Source: Aquabacter spiritensis
GTDB taxonomy: Bacteria; Pseudomonadota; Alphaproteobacteria; Rhizobiales; Xanthobacteraceae
Assembly: GCF_004346185.1 (NCBI RefSeq)
Contig: NZ_SMAI01000019.1
Span: 1 to 64,000, forward strand
DNA length: 64,000 nt
Reading direction: 5' to 3'
Position numbers and translations under genes: made by a program. This document shows, in pieces, positions 22,428 to 33,200 of the stretch. The notes beneath the pieces were generated by a model. The model saw nothing but the letters and a program-made list of their open reading frames with translations, was not told the DNA's origin and ran no database searches. Every line of letters begins with the position of its first letter. Within the stretch, counting starts at the first letter, position 1.

Positions 22428-23282
22428 ATGCTGACCATTGCCGGCCTGTCCAAGCGCTACGCCAAGGGGGACAAAGCCCTCGACGATGTGTCGCTCGGCG
22501 TCCCCGCCGGTCAGGTGGTCGGCCTGATCGGCCCCTCGGGTGCCGGCAAGTCCACCCTCATCCGCTGCGTCAATCGGCTGGTGGAGCCGACGTCCGGCTC
22601 CATCCGCCTCGGCGATACCGAGATCACCCGCCTCGGCGGCGCGGGCCTGCGCCGTGCGCGGCGGCGCATGGGCATGATCTTCCAGGAATATGCCCTGGTC
22701 GAACGCCTCACCGTCATGGAGAACGTGCTCTCCGGGCGGCTCGGCTATGTCGGCTTCTGGCGCGCCTTCCTGCGCCGGTTTCCCCAGGCCGATATCGACC
22801 GGGCGTTTGCCGTGCTGGATCGGGTCGGCCTGCTCGACCATGTGGACAAGCGCGCCGACCAACTCTCCGGTGGCCAGCGCCAGCGCGTGGGCATCGCCCG
22901 CGCTTTGGTGCAGGAGCCGGACATCCTGCTGGTGGACGAGCCGACCGCCAGCCTCGACCCCAAAACCTCGCGCCAGATCATGCGCCTGATCGTCGAGGTG
23001 TGCGCCGAACGGCAATTGGCGGCCATCGTCAATATCCATGACGTGGCGCTGGCGCAGATGTTCGTCCAGCGCATCATCGGCCTGAGGGCCGGGCGCGTCG
23101 TTTTCGACGGCCCGCCGGAGGCGCTCGACACCGACGCTCTCACGACCATCTATGGCGAGGAAGACTGGTCGCGCACCATCCGCGAGGCGCACGACGACGC
23201 CGCAAACGAAGCGGCCGCGCAGGAGACGGTCCGCGCCCTGCGGGCGCAGACCAAGCCCCCCACCGTCGCGAGGGCGCTGTGA
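22428..23282 (+). CDS. phnC: PhnC-type ABC transporter ATPase
   Basis: This 284-residue ATPase energises the adjacent PhnE permeases. The Walker [10 protein letters not shown] is at residues 35-43, the signature is LSGGQRQR and the Walker B is [15 protein letters not shown]-terminal tail of about 30 residues after the core is Ala/Arg-rich. Its stop overlaps the GTG start of the first permease by four bases. It begins 35 bases after phnD. Confidence 0.93.
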   Translation: MLTIAGLSKRYAKGDKALDDVSLGVPAGQVVGLIGPSGAGKSTLIRCVNRLVEPTSGSIRLGDTEITRLGGAGLRRARRRMGMIFQEYALVERLTVMENVLSGRLGYVGFWRAFLRRFPQADIDRAFAVLDRVGLLDHVDKRADQLSGGQRQRVGIARALVQEPDILLVDEPTASLDPKTSRQIMRLIVEVCAERQLAAIVNIHDVALAQMFVQRIIGLRAGRVVFDGPPEALDTDALTTIYGEEDWSRTIREAHDDAANEAAAQETVRALRAQTKPPTVARAL

Positions 23283-24085
23283 GGGCCGCGCCTGCCGCGG
23301 CGCGCCGCTGGCGGCCGCCGCCTTTGATCGCCAATCCCTGGCTGCGCATTGCGGTCCTCGCCGGCGCGGCGCTCTATCTCGTGCTCGCCCTCGGCACCGT
23401 CGAGGTCAATTGGGCGCGCCTCTCCGATGGCTGGGCGCGCGGGCTCCGCTTCGTCTCCGGCTTCCTGGAGCCGAATTTCTCACGGCGCTGGGACGATATC
23501 TTGCAGGGCATGATCGAGAGCCTGAGCATGACGGTGACCTCCACCGTGGTCGGCATCGCCATCTCGGTGCCCATCGGCATCGGCGCCGCCCGCAATCTGG
23601 TGCCGCGCCCGGTCTATCTCCTCTGCCGTGCGATCATCGCGGTGTCGCGGTCCCTGCAGGAGATCATCGTCGCGATCCTGCTGGTGGCCATGGTGGGCTT
23701 CGGCCCGTTCGCCGGCTTCCTCACTTTGTCGTTCGCCACCATCGGCTTCCTGTCCAAGCTGCTGGCGGAGGACATCGAGGACATCGATCCCGCCCCCGTG
23801 GAGGCGATCCGCGCCACCGGCACGCCCTGGCCGTCGCTGATCGCCTTCGGCGTGCTGCCGCAGGTGGCGCCGCGCCTGCTCGGGCTCTCGCTCTACCGGC
23901 TCGACATCAATTTCCGCGAATCCGCCGTGGTGGGCATCGTCGGCGCGGGCGGCATCGGCGCCACGCTGAACACCGCCATCGACCGCTACGAATTCGACAG
24001 CGCCGCGGCCATTCTCATCCTCATCATCGCCATCGTCATGGCGAGCGAATATGTCTCGGGCCTCGTGCGCGGATGGGCGAAATAA
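23279..24085 (+). CDS. phnE: PhnE-type ABC transporter permease 1
   Basis: This 268-residue inner-membrane permease has the PhnE loop [21 protein letters not shown] followed by [19 protein letters not shown]. The start is GTG at 23279, overlapping phnC (GTGA). It overlaps the second permease by one base (TAATG). It would form a heterodimeric channel with that protein. Confidence 0.92.
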   Translation: MRAAPAAARRWRPPPLIANPWLRIAVLAGAALYLVLALGTVEVNWARLSDGWARGLRFVSGFLEPNFSRRWDDILQGMIESLSMTVTSTVVGIAISVPIGIGAARNLVPRPVYLLCRAIIAVSRSLQEIIVAILLVAMVGFGPFAGFLTLSFATIGFLSKLLAEDIEDIDPAPVEAIRATGTPWPSLIAFGVLPQVAPRLLGLSLYRLDINFRESAVVGIVGAGGIGATLNTAIDRYEFDSAAAILILIIAIVMASEYVSGLVRGWAK

Positions 24086-24903
24086 TGCCCGTCATCGCTT
24101 ATCCCGAAGGCCGCAAATCCTGGCAGCGGCGCACCCCGCGCGGGCAGATCGCCGTGTGGTTCGGCTGGCTTCTCGCGGTGGCCTTCACCGCGTTCTGCTG
24201 GCGGGTGATGACGGAAGGCACCATCTGGGCCTTCGTCTGGGACGCCCCGACCCAGGCCGCCGACATCGGCGCACGCATGATCCCGCCGCGCTGGTCCTAC
24301 TTTCCCACCCTGTTGAAGCCGCTGTGGGACACGCTCAACATCGCCACCCTCGGCACGCTCGCCGCCATCGCCCTGTCGGTACCGGTGGCCTTTCTCGCCG
24401 CGCGCAACACCACCCCCAGCGCCACCTTCGTGCGGCCGCTGGCGCTGTTCCTCATCGTCGCCTCGCGGTCGATCAATTCCATCATCTGGGCGCTGCTTCT
24501 GGTGGCCATCCTCGGTCCCGGCGTGCTGGCCGGCATCATCGCCATCGCGCTGCGCTCCATCGGCTTCATCGGCAAGCTGCTCTACGAGGCGATCGAGGAG
24601 ATCGACGAAAGCCAAGTGGAGGCGATCCGCGCCACCGGCGCCTCCGGTGCCCAGATCCTCGCCTACGGCATCGTCCCGCAGATCATGCCGGCTTTCGCCG
24701 GCATCAGCGTGTTCCGCTGGGACATCAACATCCGCGAATCCACCGTGCTCGGCCTCGTCGGCGCGGGCGGGATCGGCCTCAATTTGGAAAGCTCGCTCAA
24801 TACGCTGGCCTGGCCCCAGGTGACGCTGATCCTGCTCGTCATCCTCGCCACCGTCGTCGTCAGCGAGTGGGTCTCCGCCAAGGTCCGCCACGCCATCATT
24901 TGA
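24085..24903 (+). CDS. phnE: PhnE-type ABC transporter permease 2
   Basis: This 272-residue permease is a paralogue of the first. It has the loop EAIRATGASGAQILAYGIVPQ and DINIRESTVLGLVGAGGIG. The start ATG at 24085 shares a base with the stop of the preceding gene, which indicates coupled translation. The reading frame is open far upstream, but that part is a shadow of phnC and the first permease. Confidence 0.92.
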   Translation: MPVIAYPEGRKSWQRRTPRGQIAVWFGWLLAVAFTAFCWRVMTEGTIWAFVWDAPTQAADIGARMIPPRWSYFPTLLKPLWDTLNIATLGTLAAIALSVPVAFLAARNTTPSATFVRPLALFLIVASRSINSIIWALLLVAILGPGVLAGIIAIALRSIGFIGKLLYEAIEEIDESQVEAIRATGASGAQILAYGIVPQIMPAFAGISVFRWDINIRESTVLGLVGAGGIGLNLESSLNTLAWPQVTLILLVILATVVVSEWVSAKVRHAII

Positions 24904-24920
24904 TGTTCGGAGCCTGAACC

Positions 24921-25355
24921 ATGACCGAGCCCGCCTTTGTCACCATCTGGCACAATCCGGCCTGCGGCACCTCGCGCAACACGCTCGCCATGATCCGCAA
25001 TGCCGGCATCGCGCCGAAGATCGTCCACTATCTCAAGACGCCCCCGACGCGGGACGAGGTCGCCGCCGCCATCGCCGCCGCAGGCCTCACCGTGCGGGCC
25101 GCCATCCGCCAGAAGGGCACGCCCTATGCCGAACTGGGGCTCGGCGACCCCACCCTCTCGGACGAGGCGCTCCTCGACGCCATGATGGCCCACCCCATCC
25201 TGATCAATCGGCCCTTCGTCTTCACACCACTCGGCGTGCGGCTGTGCCGGCCCTCGGAAAGCGTCCTTGACATTCTGCCCGCACCGCAGAAGGGGCCGTT
25301 TGCGAAGGAGGACGGAGAGATCGTGATCGACGCCGAGGGCCGACGCGTCCGCTGA
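24921..25355 (+). CDS. arsC: Glutaredoxin-dependent arsenate reductase ArsC
   Basis: This 144-residue ArsC of the plasmid R773 type reduces arsenate to arsenite with glutathione and glutaredoxin. The catalytic Cys15 sits in HNPACGTSRNT, and the family segment HPILINRPFVFTPLGVRLCRPSE is present. It lies 17 bases after the second permease, with GGAG ahead of the ATG. It is the last gene of the operon and unrelated in fold to the ArsC domain in the ArsR fusion. Arsenite made here would leave through Acr3. Confidence 0.95.
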   Translation: MTEPAFVTIWHNPACGTSRNTLAMIRNAGIAPKIVHYLKTPPTRDEVAAAIAAAGLTVRAAIRQKGTPYAELGLGDPTLSDEALLDAMMAHPILINRPFVFTPLGVRLCRPSESVLDILPAPQKGPFAKEDGEIVIDAEGRRVR

Positions 25356-25483
25356 CCGGCTGCGACCAGACTGTCGCGGTTCCGCTTATCCCGTCGCACC
25401 CGAAGCCTCCCGGCTCGGGGCACTCCGGCAACAGACACGGTGGATCGCAACACAAGCCGACGTCACCCCAGGGGTCGGTTTCA

Positions 25484-25512
25484 TGAAAAAGCGCTCGGAC
25501 AACCACCCGAGC
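25484..25512 (-). terminator. Minus-strand terminator candidate
   Basis: GCTCGG at 25493-25498 pairs with CCGAGC at 25507-25512; on the minus strand the hairpin is followed after GC by TTTTT. It would stop transcripts entering from the LysR side. The stem is short. Confidence 0.5.
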
Positions 25513-25571
25513 CCTTCAATTCATCATGTCGTGTTGTGTTGGCGATCAGCTCTGATCAACACTTGCGAACG

Positions 25572-25597
25572 CAAAAAGCCGCCCGGCGGGGGCGGCT
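25572..25597 (-). terminator. Minus-strand terminator candidate (LysR side)
   Basis: AGCCGCC at 25577-25583 pairs with GGCGGCT at 25591-25597, and the minus-strand transcript continues with TTTTTGC. This is the best candidate for the end of the LysR transcript, 310 bases past its stop. Confidence 0.65.
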
Positions 25598-25622
25598 GAT
25601 CTGCACGATTGGACATCGCAAG

Positions 25623-25656
25623 TCGAGATGGTTGCGGGGGCAAGCAACCATCTCGA
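25623..25656. repeat. Perfect 13-base inverted repeat
   Basis: TCGAGATGGTTGC at 25623-25635 and its exact complement at 25644-25656 flank an eight-base loop GGGGGCAA. No T-run follows on either strand. It overlaps the match to the tRNA-fMet 3' end. Confidence 0.7.
25629..25642. repeat. Partial copy of the tRNA-fMet 3' end
   Basis: TGGTTGCGGGGGCA at 25629-25642 matches TGGTTGCGGGGACA at 33914-33927, the 3' end of tRNA-fMet, at 13 of 14 bases and in the same orientation. Direct repeats of a tRNA 3' end are what site-specific integration leaves. No integrase lies between the copies, so this is only a candidate attachment site. Confidence 0.4.
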
Positions 25657-25907
25657 ATTGCTATTTCGAGCCACGGCGTAGTGACGTGCTGCGCATTTTC
25701 CCCGGATTCTCGGCCATCGCGCGGCCCAGCGCCAACGGGCCGGCCCGCACGCGCTCAACGGAGACGTTTTTCGCGCATGAACGGGACGAGGGCGGCCAGC
25801 TGGTGCTTCCGGTGTTGCAACTCGACAGGTTCGCGCCGCAGGTGGCGAGCCTCTCCGACACCATTGCCGCTACGCGCCACCCAGCGTGGCATCGCAGACA
25901 TCATCAA

Positions 25908-26885
25908 TCAGGAAAGAGCCGCGACGGCCGTCGCTCCAGCGTTGCGAATTTCCTCCACGAGCCAACGCAGCCCAGCGTCTCCGTCGTCGCGCATGTGCCA
26001 GACGATGTCGATTTGTGCCGCGCCGCGCTCCAGCGCAAGGTCCAATAGGACCAGCCCGCCACCTGCCACCGCCTCGCGCGCGAACCGGTACGGGAGGGAC
26101 GCCACATAGTTCGAAACGCGCAATACCGGCGGCACGGCAGAAAAGTAAGGCACCGTCACAGCCACACGCGCCGTCCCTTCGCGGCCACGGCGGGCATCCA
26201 TGAGGCTCTGCTCCATGCGGATGCGACGCACCATCCCGCGGTCCTCGACAAAGCCATCGCCGCGTTCCGGCGCGGTACCGGTGAACTCGACGACGATATG
26301 AGGAAATGCCAGAAGGCGTTCGGGCGTGACCTCGCCTTCGGTCAAGGGATGGCCCGTGCGCACCACGATGGCTCCGCGCTCCTCGACGAACGGCACGCGC
26401 CGCAGGAAGCCGGGCAGTTTGTCGAACCAACCGATGACGAGATCGAGGGTCCGGGTTTCAAGCTGGCGCGCGAGGTCGAGGCGGCCGACGGGGAATATCT
26501 GAAGGTCCACCTGCGGCGCCGTCGCGCTCAGCCGTTGCACCAGATGCGGCAATGCATAGATGGCGAAGAAGTCAGAGGCGGCAATCCGAAAGCAGCGCGG
26601 CGATTTGGACGGATCGAAGGAGACCCCCACCAGAGCAGCTTCGAATTGCTGCAGGCCCTTGTTCACGCGGCCGGACAGTTCCATCGCGCGCGGCGTGGGC
26701 TGCAGGCCGGTGTCGCTCCGAACGAAAAGATCGTCTTGCAGCATCTGGCGCAGCCGGGCCAAGGCATGGCTGACGGCGGACGGGCTGAGCGCGAGGTCCG
26801 CGGCGGCGCGCGCGACGCTCCGGTGCTTCATGATAGCGGAGAACACATGGAAGAGGTTCAGGTCAATCTGACGACCCTTCTTCAT
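25908..26885 (-). CDS. LysR-family transcriptional regulator
   Basis: This 325-residue LysR regulator has an N-terminal winged helix (DLNLFHVFSAIMKHRSVARAA, then LSPSAVSHALARLRQ) and a substrate-binding effector domain from about residue 90. The start is taken as the ATG at 26885 (MKKGRQID); upstream in-frame starts would add unconserved residues. It is divergent from the autotransporter, with 350 bases between, and a palindromic T-N11-A site lies 68 bases before its start. It probably regulates itself and perhaps the autotransporter. The ligand is unknown. Confidence 0.9.
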   Translation of the reverse strand: MKKGRQIDLNLFHVFSAIMKHRSVARAAADLALSPSAVSHALARLRQMLQDDLFVRSDTGLQPTPRAMELSGRVNKGLQQFEAALVGVSFDPSKSPRCFRIAASDFFAIYALPHLVQRLSATAPQVDLQIFPVGRLDLARQLETRTLDLVIGWFDKLPGFLRRVPFVEERGAIVVRTGHPLTEGEVTPERLLAFPHIVVEFTGTAPERGDGFVEDRGMVRRIRMEQSLMDARRGREGTARVAVTVPYFSAVPPVLRVSNYVASLPYRFAREAVAGGGLVLLDLALERGAAQIDIVWHMRDDGDAGLRWLVEEIRNAGATAVAALS

Positions 26886-27235
26886 GTTCGCCCGACCTTT
26901 CGCGACCCCTGGCATACCTCCTAACAATATTTGCCCCGGTCGGGAAACGATGTTTCGCCCCGAAACAGACAATGCACCATATTCAGCAGCGCGACTGAAA
27001 AGTCGTCCACTCCGGCGCACCGGCCGGCGGCGCGAGCCTGACACCGCCCCCGCATGACGGGTGCTGCATGGCATGCAGGCGCCTTGCTGAAGAATGATCA
27101 TTTGCCGCCACCTCCACCGGCGCGGCATCTCTAGGCCGGGACGGGGCTATCAGCTGCAGGCGCAGCAATGAAACGGACCCGGTTCGTGGGCGGCTCCTAC
27201 GCGCCAGCGAACACCGGATGCCACGGGGGGCTAAC
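26886..27235. other. Divergent regulatory region of LysR and autotransporter genes
   Basis: This 350-base gap holds the LysR box at 26944-26966 and should contain both promoters. Near the autotransporter start GGGGGG serves as ribosome site. No gene was found. Confidence 0.5.
26944..26966. promoter_or_regulatory. LysR-type operator (T-N11-A palindrome)
   Basis: GTTTCG-CCC-CGAAAC at 26952-26966 is a perfect 6-3-6 dyad that fits the LysR T-N11-A rule (T26953 to A26965). An overlapping half site, GAAAC at 26944-26948, pairs with GTTTC at 26952-26956. It is 59-81 bases before the LysR start, the usual place for an autoregulatory site. Confidence 0.65.
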
Positions 27236-30200
27236 ATGGGAACGATCTTCGCGCGTGTGGTTCTGGCGTCGGCTACCGCCGCCTTTGGCGCGGCCACTGC
27301 GCTCGCGGGCAACGATCCGGTGATCGATGTGATCGGTCAATCCTCCTGCAGCTATGGTTCTTCCTCTGTTACCTATACCTGCACCGTCAGCAGCGCGGAT
27401 GAGACGACCGTCGTCAACGTGAATAATGGACAGGTATCCGGAGACAATATCACGACATCGACGGACGTGACGATCAGCGGAACCGGTGATTTTGAAGCGA
27501 GCACCAACTATAATACGGGATTTTTCTATGCCGGATGGGGGCAGCAGAAGAACACGACCTACGGTGGAAACAATGGATTCACGGACGGCGGCAATATAAC
27601 AATAAGCGTCAGCGGGTCTCAGACCGTCTCGCAGTTCTACGCCATGAACCTCGAATACTCCTTCGAGGGGACGACGGGCGACGGGAATCAAAATGTCTAT
27701 TGGGGTTCCGGGGTCGGTGCCCTGGTCGGGCTTTCCATCGGCGGCGGCGGCGTCACCGAGAATAACGACACGGACACCTCTGATTACGATGGCGGCAGCG
27801 GCGGCAGGGTCGAGATCACCAATACCGGCAGCTTCACTGCCACGTTCGGCTCGCAGTACGTCACCGACTCGAACATTCCCAATATTCCAATCTCCGGGAA
27901 CGCCATCGCCGCCTTGTCCTTTGGCGGCAACGGGACCAACAACAAGACAAGTGATACGGATTTTGCCGGCGGCGGCGGTGCCGGTGGCACGGTGACGGTC
28001 ACCAATGAGGGTACGGTTGTTGCCTCCAGCGCGCTCAGCGTTCCAACCATCGGTATCCTCGCGGTCTCCCAAGGCGGCGTCGGCGCCAACCAGAAGAGCT
28101 ACGCTTCCGCCCCCGGCGGCAATGGTGGATCCGTCAGCGTCGTCAACGACGGATCAATTTCGATCGACGCCCCCGAAGCGATCGGAATCGTCGCCGCCTC
28201 GCTGGGCGGAAATTCGAACTTCGACACCGACAATAACGGCGAAGACGCTTCCGGGGCCGGCAATGGCGGCAGCGCCAGCGTCACGCTGAATTCCGGCTCC
28301 TCCATCACCTTCGCCGCCTCGGGCAGCACGGGCATCGGCGCCATCGCCGTGAGCGCGGGCGGCAATGCCAACAACAACGAGGTCGGACAGGGCGGCAGCG
28401 CCACCGTCACCGTCAATTCCGGCGCCACCATCGACACCAGCGGCGCCGGCGGCGACGTCTCCATCGGCGCCATGGCGGTGAGCGCCGGCTCCACGGGCAG
28501 CCTTTTTCTGCAGACCCCGTCGAGCGGCTACAACGCCGACTATCCCGGCAGCGCAGGCGATGCCACCGTCGACAATTACGGCACCATCATCACCAAGGGC
28601 ACGCTGGCCGTGGGCGTCGCCGCCCTCTCCATCGGCGGGGCGGCCATCGTCTCCGCGTCCGACGTCGGCCCCGCCACGCTTGGCAACACCGGCGCCCAGC
28701 AGGGCGCGCTCGGCGGCAGCACCGCCACGGTGAACAATACCGGCGCCATCACCACCCTCGGCAGCGCCGCCTACGGCATCCTCGCCGCCTCCATCGGCGG
28801 CGGCGGCGGCATCATGGACCTGGAGAGCTCGGACCAGACCGCCACCCTGGGCAGCACCACCGATGGCGGCGGCACCGGGAATGGCGGCTCGGTCGTCGTC
28901 ACCCATTCCGGCTCCATCGTCACCGGCGACGGCTCGGGCACCGGCGCCGGCGCCGTCGGCATCGTCGCCCAGTCCATCGGCGGCGGCGGCGGCAGTTCCA
29001 GCGCCGGCAGCCTCAATATCGGCGCCCAGGACAAGAGCGGCTCCGGCGGCGGCAAGGGCGGCTCGGTCTCGGTCACTCTGTCCGATGCCGCAACCATCGT
29101 CACCCAGGACGATAACGCGCTCGGCATCCTTGCCCAATCGGTGGGCGGCGGAGGCGGCAATGGCGCCAGCAATGCCGGGCTGTTCTCCTCCACCGGCGGC
29201 TCGGGCGGCAATGGCGGGGCGGGCGGGGCGGTCACCGTCGATCTTGAAAATACCGGCGGCTACATCTTCACTTCCGGTCTGTTCGCCGGCGGCGTCTATG
29301 CCCAGTCGGTGGGCGGCGGCGGCGGCAATGGCGGCGCCTCCACGTCCTTCGGCACCGTCATTTCCGATGCCATGGGCGGAACAGGCGGCAGCGGGGGCGC
29401 CGGCGGAACGGTCACGGTCACCAACGACACCGCCATCATCAGCCAAGGCAACCAGTCCCTTGGCATTCTGGCGCAGTCGGTGGGCGGCGGCGGCGGCAGC
29501 GGCGGGGCGGCCAATTCCTACAGCGCCGGCGTGCTGACCGTCTCCCTCGCCGTGGGTGGCGCCGGTGGCGATGGCGGCGCTGGCGGCGCCGTCACGGTGA
29601 CCCATGAGGGCACCATCTTTACCGGCTGCTCGGACCTGAGCGGCTGCGTCTATGAGATCGCGGGCGCGCCGACCCCCGAGGCGGCGGATTCCATCGGCAT
29701 CCTCGCCCAGTCCATCGGCGGCGGCGGCGGCGCGGGGGGCTCGGCCACCGCCTATGGCCTGTCCTTCTCCACTGAGGAAATCCCGGTGAACTTCACCTTC
29801 ACCTATGCGGTGGGCGGCAGCGGCGGCTCGGGCGGGGACGGCGGCACCGTGACCGTGAACCAAGCTGGTGGCATCACCACGGGAGCCGACGGCGCCTATG
29901 GCGTCCTCGCCCAATCCATCGGCGGCGGCGGCGGCATTGGCGGCGACGGGAGCGCCTCGTCCTATGCCCTTGAGCTCGGGGTGGCCACCTTCAAGGTCGC
30001 CTTGTCCTATGGCGGCACGGGCGGGGACGGCGGCTCCGGCGGCGATGTGACCATCACCGTCGGACCCACCGGCGACTGCTCGACCTGCAACGGCACCATC
30101 GTGACCTACGGCCATTACGCCCATGGCATCCTCGCCCAGTCGATCGGCGGCGGCGGCGGCGCGGGCGGCGCGGGCGACGCCAGCGCCTCAAGCCCCAATA

Positions 30201-33200
30201 CCGGCGGCTCCGGTACATCCGTGACCTTGACCTACGGCCTCGGCGGAAACGGCGGCGGCGGCGACGATGGCGGCGGCATCACGGTGACGGTGGACGCCGG
30301 CAGCACGATCACCACCTATGGCTCCAGCGCGCGCGCGATCCTTGCCCAGTCCATCGGCGGGGGTGGCGGCATGGCCGGGGGTGGCTCGGCATCCTCCTCG
30401 GGGGACAGCTACGAGGCGAACATCGCCGTCGGCGGTCTCGGCGGCACCGGCAGCGACGGCGGCACCGTGAGCGTCAACAATGCCGGCACCATCTCAACCG
30501 GCTCGATCTACACCAACAGTTCGGACCTCTCCGTGGTGATGGGCGGCGACAGCTTCGGCATCTTCGCCCAGTCCATCGGCGGCGGCGGCGGTTCTGGCGG
30601 CACCTCGGACGCGGCCGCCAACATCGACATGCTGAGCCAGTTGGAAGATGCCATCAACAACCCCTCAGCGAGCTATTCGGCCAATATCTCGCTCGGCGGC
30701 TCGGGCGGAGCAGCCGGCGACGGCGGTGCGGTCAATCTCACCAATTCCGGCAGCATCACCACCATCGGTCAGCGCGCCTTCGGCATGTTCGGCCAGTCCA
30801 TCGGCGGCGGCGGCGGCTATGGCGGAGCAGCGACCTCCACCTCCAATTCGGTGATCGGCGGGCCCAGCGCGCCCGGAGCCGGCACCTATTCGGCGGACCT
30901 CGCCGTCGGCGGCAATGGCTCGGGCGGCGGCGACGGGGGCGCCGTCTCCTTCACCAATTCCGGCGCCATCACGACTTCGGGCTATGGCGCCCATGCCATG
31001 TTCGCCCAATCCATCGGCGGCGGTGGGGGCTTTGGGGCGGAGGGCACGGTGGACAACATCACCACCGTGGGTCTCGGCGCCAGCTATGCCGGCAGCGGCA
31101 GTTACGGCGGCGATGGCGGGCAGGTGAGCGTGACCGACACCGGCACGCTGTGGACCGCCGGCGATGACGCCTTCGGCATCTTCGCCCAATCGGTCGGTGC
31201 CGGCGGCGGCTCGGCGGGGGTGGGCTGCACCAACTCGGTCCAGGTGGGGCCCATCGGCAACAGCCAGTCCTTATGCCTCGGCAACAGCCAGGTGGGGGTG
31301 ACCACCTCAACCTCCATCTTCAACGACGCGTCCGACTTCACCCTCAACGTAGGAGGGCAGGACGGCCTGTCCGGCAATGGCGGCGACGTCACCATCGCGA
31401 AGACCTCGGGGTCCATCCTCACCACCGGCGCGCGGGCCTTCGCCATCGCGGCCCAGTCCATCGGCGGCGGCGGCGGCCTCGTCTCCGCCGCCTCCGCCAA
31501 TGTGGGTTCGGTGACGTTCGATGATGGTGACCAGGGCGGGGTCGGCGGCGCCTCGGGGTCGGGTGGCACGGTGAGCGTGACGCTCGGCGACGGGGTTGCC
31601 GTCACCACCTACGGCGCCGGCGCCTTTGGCGTCTTCGCCCAGTCCGTTGGCGGCGGCGGCGGATTCGCGGGCGATGCCTCGCTCGCCCTCGCCACCACAA
31701 ACGTCAACAGTCTCTCTTATTCCGGCCAATTCAACACTGCCGGCGCGATCACGGTGACGACGTCGGCGGACATCGCCACCAGCGGCGCAAATGCCCATGG
31801 CCTGTTCCTGCAATCCATCGCCGACGCCTCGGGCGGCGCCATCGGCATGGGTGACACGCTGACGGCGGGCGGCAATCTCTCCGGCACCCTGTCCACCAGC
31901 AACGGCACCGGCGGCGCCATCACCGTCAACCAGGACGGCGGCAGCATCGTCACCTCCGGCGCGGGCTCGGTCGCCATCTTCGCCCAGTCGAGCGGCAACG
32001 ATACCCGCCAGAACCCCATCACCATCACGATTTCCGGCCTCGTCCAGGGCGGCACCGGCGCTTCGGCGGCGGGCGTCTGGCTGTCCGGCGGCATCTCCGG
32101 CGGCGGCGAGAGCGAAGTCTCAGGCGTCACCGCCAACACAATCACCATCAATGAAGGCGGCTCGCTCTCCACGGCGGACGGCATCAACGGCCGTGCCATC
32201 CTCGCCCAGCAGTCCATCACCAACGTCTTCAATTCCGGCACCCTGACCGGCAGCGTCGATCTCGGCCAGGACTCCTACGACAGCAGCGCGGTAGTGGGCA
32301 CCATCACCAATTACGGCCTGTTCAACGCCGGCAGCGCCATCACCGCCGCGAGCCTGAGCAACAACGGCACGTTGGCTCCGGGCGGCGCCGGCACGATCAT
32401 GGCCACGACGCTGAGCGGAGGCTTCACCCAATCGTCCAGCGGCATCCTGGCGGTGGACATCAATGCCACGGCGAGCCCAGAGGTGGATCTCCTCTTGGTG
32501 GGCGGCACCGCCAGCATCGACGGCACCATCGATCCCACCGCCTCCGCCCTCCTGCCGGGCAGCTACGAGATCGTGCAGGCGGCCAGCCTGAGCACGACCG
32601 CGACGACCTCCTCCTCCTATCTGTTCACCTGGGACGTGACGGCCACCACCACGAGCCTGTCCATCTCGCCCGTTGCGGACTTCACGCCCTCCGGCGCGGG
32701 CCTTTCCACCAATGAGCAGGCGCTCGCCAATTACCTGCAGGCTTCGTGGAATGCGGGCGGATCGAGCGGCCTGGCGCCGCTCTACGGCACGCTCTCGCAG
32801 GTGGAGAGCGCCAGCGCCTACGCAAGCGATCTCGACCAGATCATCGCCAACGTGTCAGCGGCCGTCACCAATCAAGCACTCGCCAGCACCGCGGCGCTGG
32901 ATTCCGCCTTCTCCTGCCCCGTCTTCGAAGGCACCGGCACACTGCTCGGGGAATCGAGCTGTGCCTGGTCGAGCGTGACCGGCAGCACGGCGAGCCTGGG
33001 CGGCGGGCGCGAGAGCCCCGCACAGGACCTCAGCACCCTCACCTTCCGCCTCGGCGGCCAGAAAGAGATCGCGCCGGACTGGTATCTCGGCGCCACCGCT
33101 GGCTACAGCTGGAGCTGGACCGCGGCCTCCGGCACGGGTAGCGGCGACGGGCAGCGCGGCGATGCAGGCCTCGCACTGAAGCACACCATGGGGCCCTGGT

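Larger units (their letters stand above)
25356..25907. other. Non-coding, hairpin-rich gap after the arsenic operon
   Basis: These 552 bases contain no gene I can support. There are two minus-strand terminator-like hairpins, one 13-base perfect hairpin, and a short match to the 3' end of tRNA-fMet, each listed separately. A 49-codon minus-strand frame at 25755-25904 begins right after the LysR stop but resembles nothing recognised. The stretch could be scar sequence from rearrangement. Confidence 0.5.

Noticed and set aside
25755-25904. A 49-codon minus-strand frame directly after LysR
   Set aside because: No similarity recognised, no ribosome site, and position could be chance. Kept only as part of the gap description.
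28154-30124. A 656-codon minus-strand frame and several others across the autotransporter
   Set aside because: They result from GGC/GCC-rich repeats read backwards; Ala/Gly-rich with no recognised domain.
28780-31700. Regular repeats spaced a few hundred bases that look array-like
   Set aside because: They code in frame for the AQSIGGGGG motif, have variable length between copies and are not CRISPR repeats; no cas gene is present.
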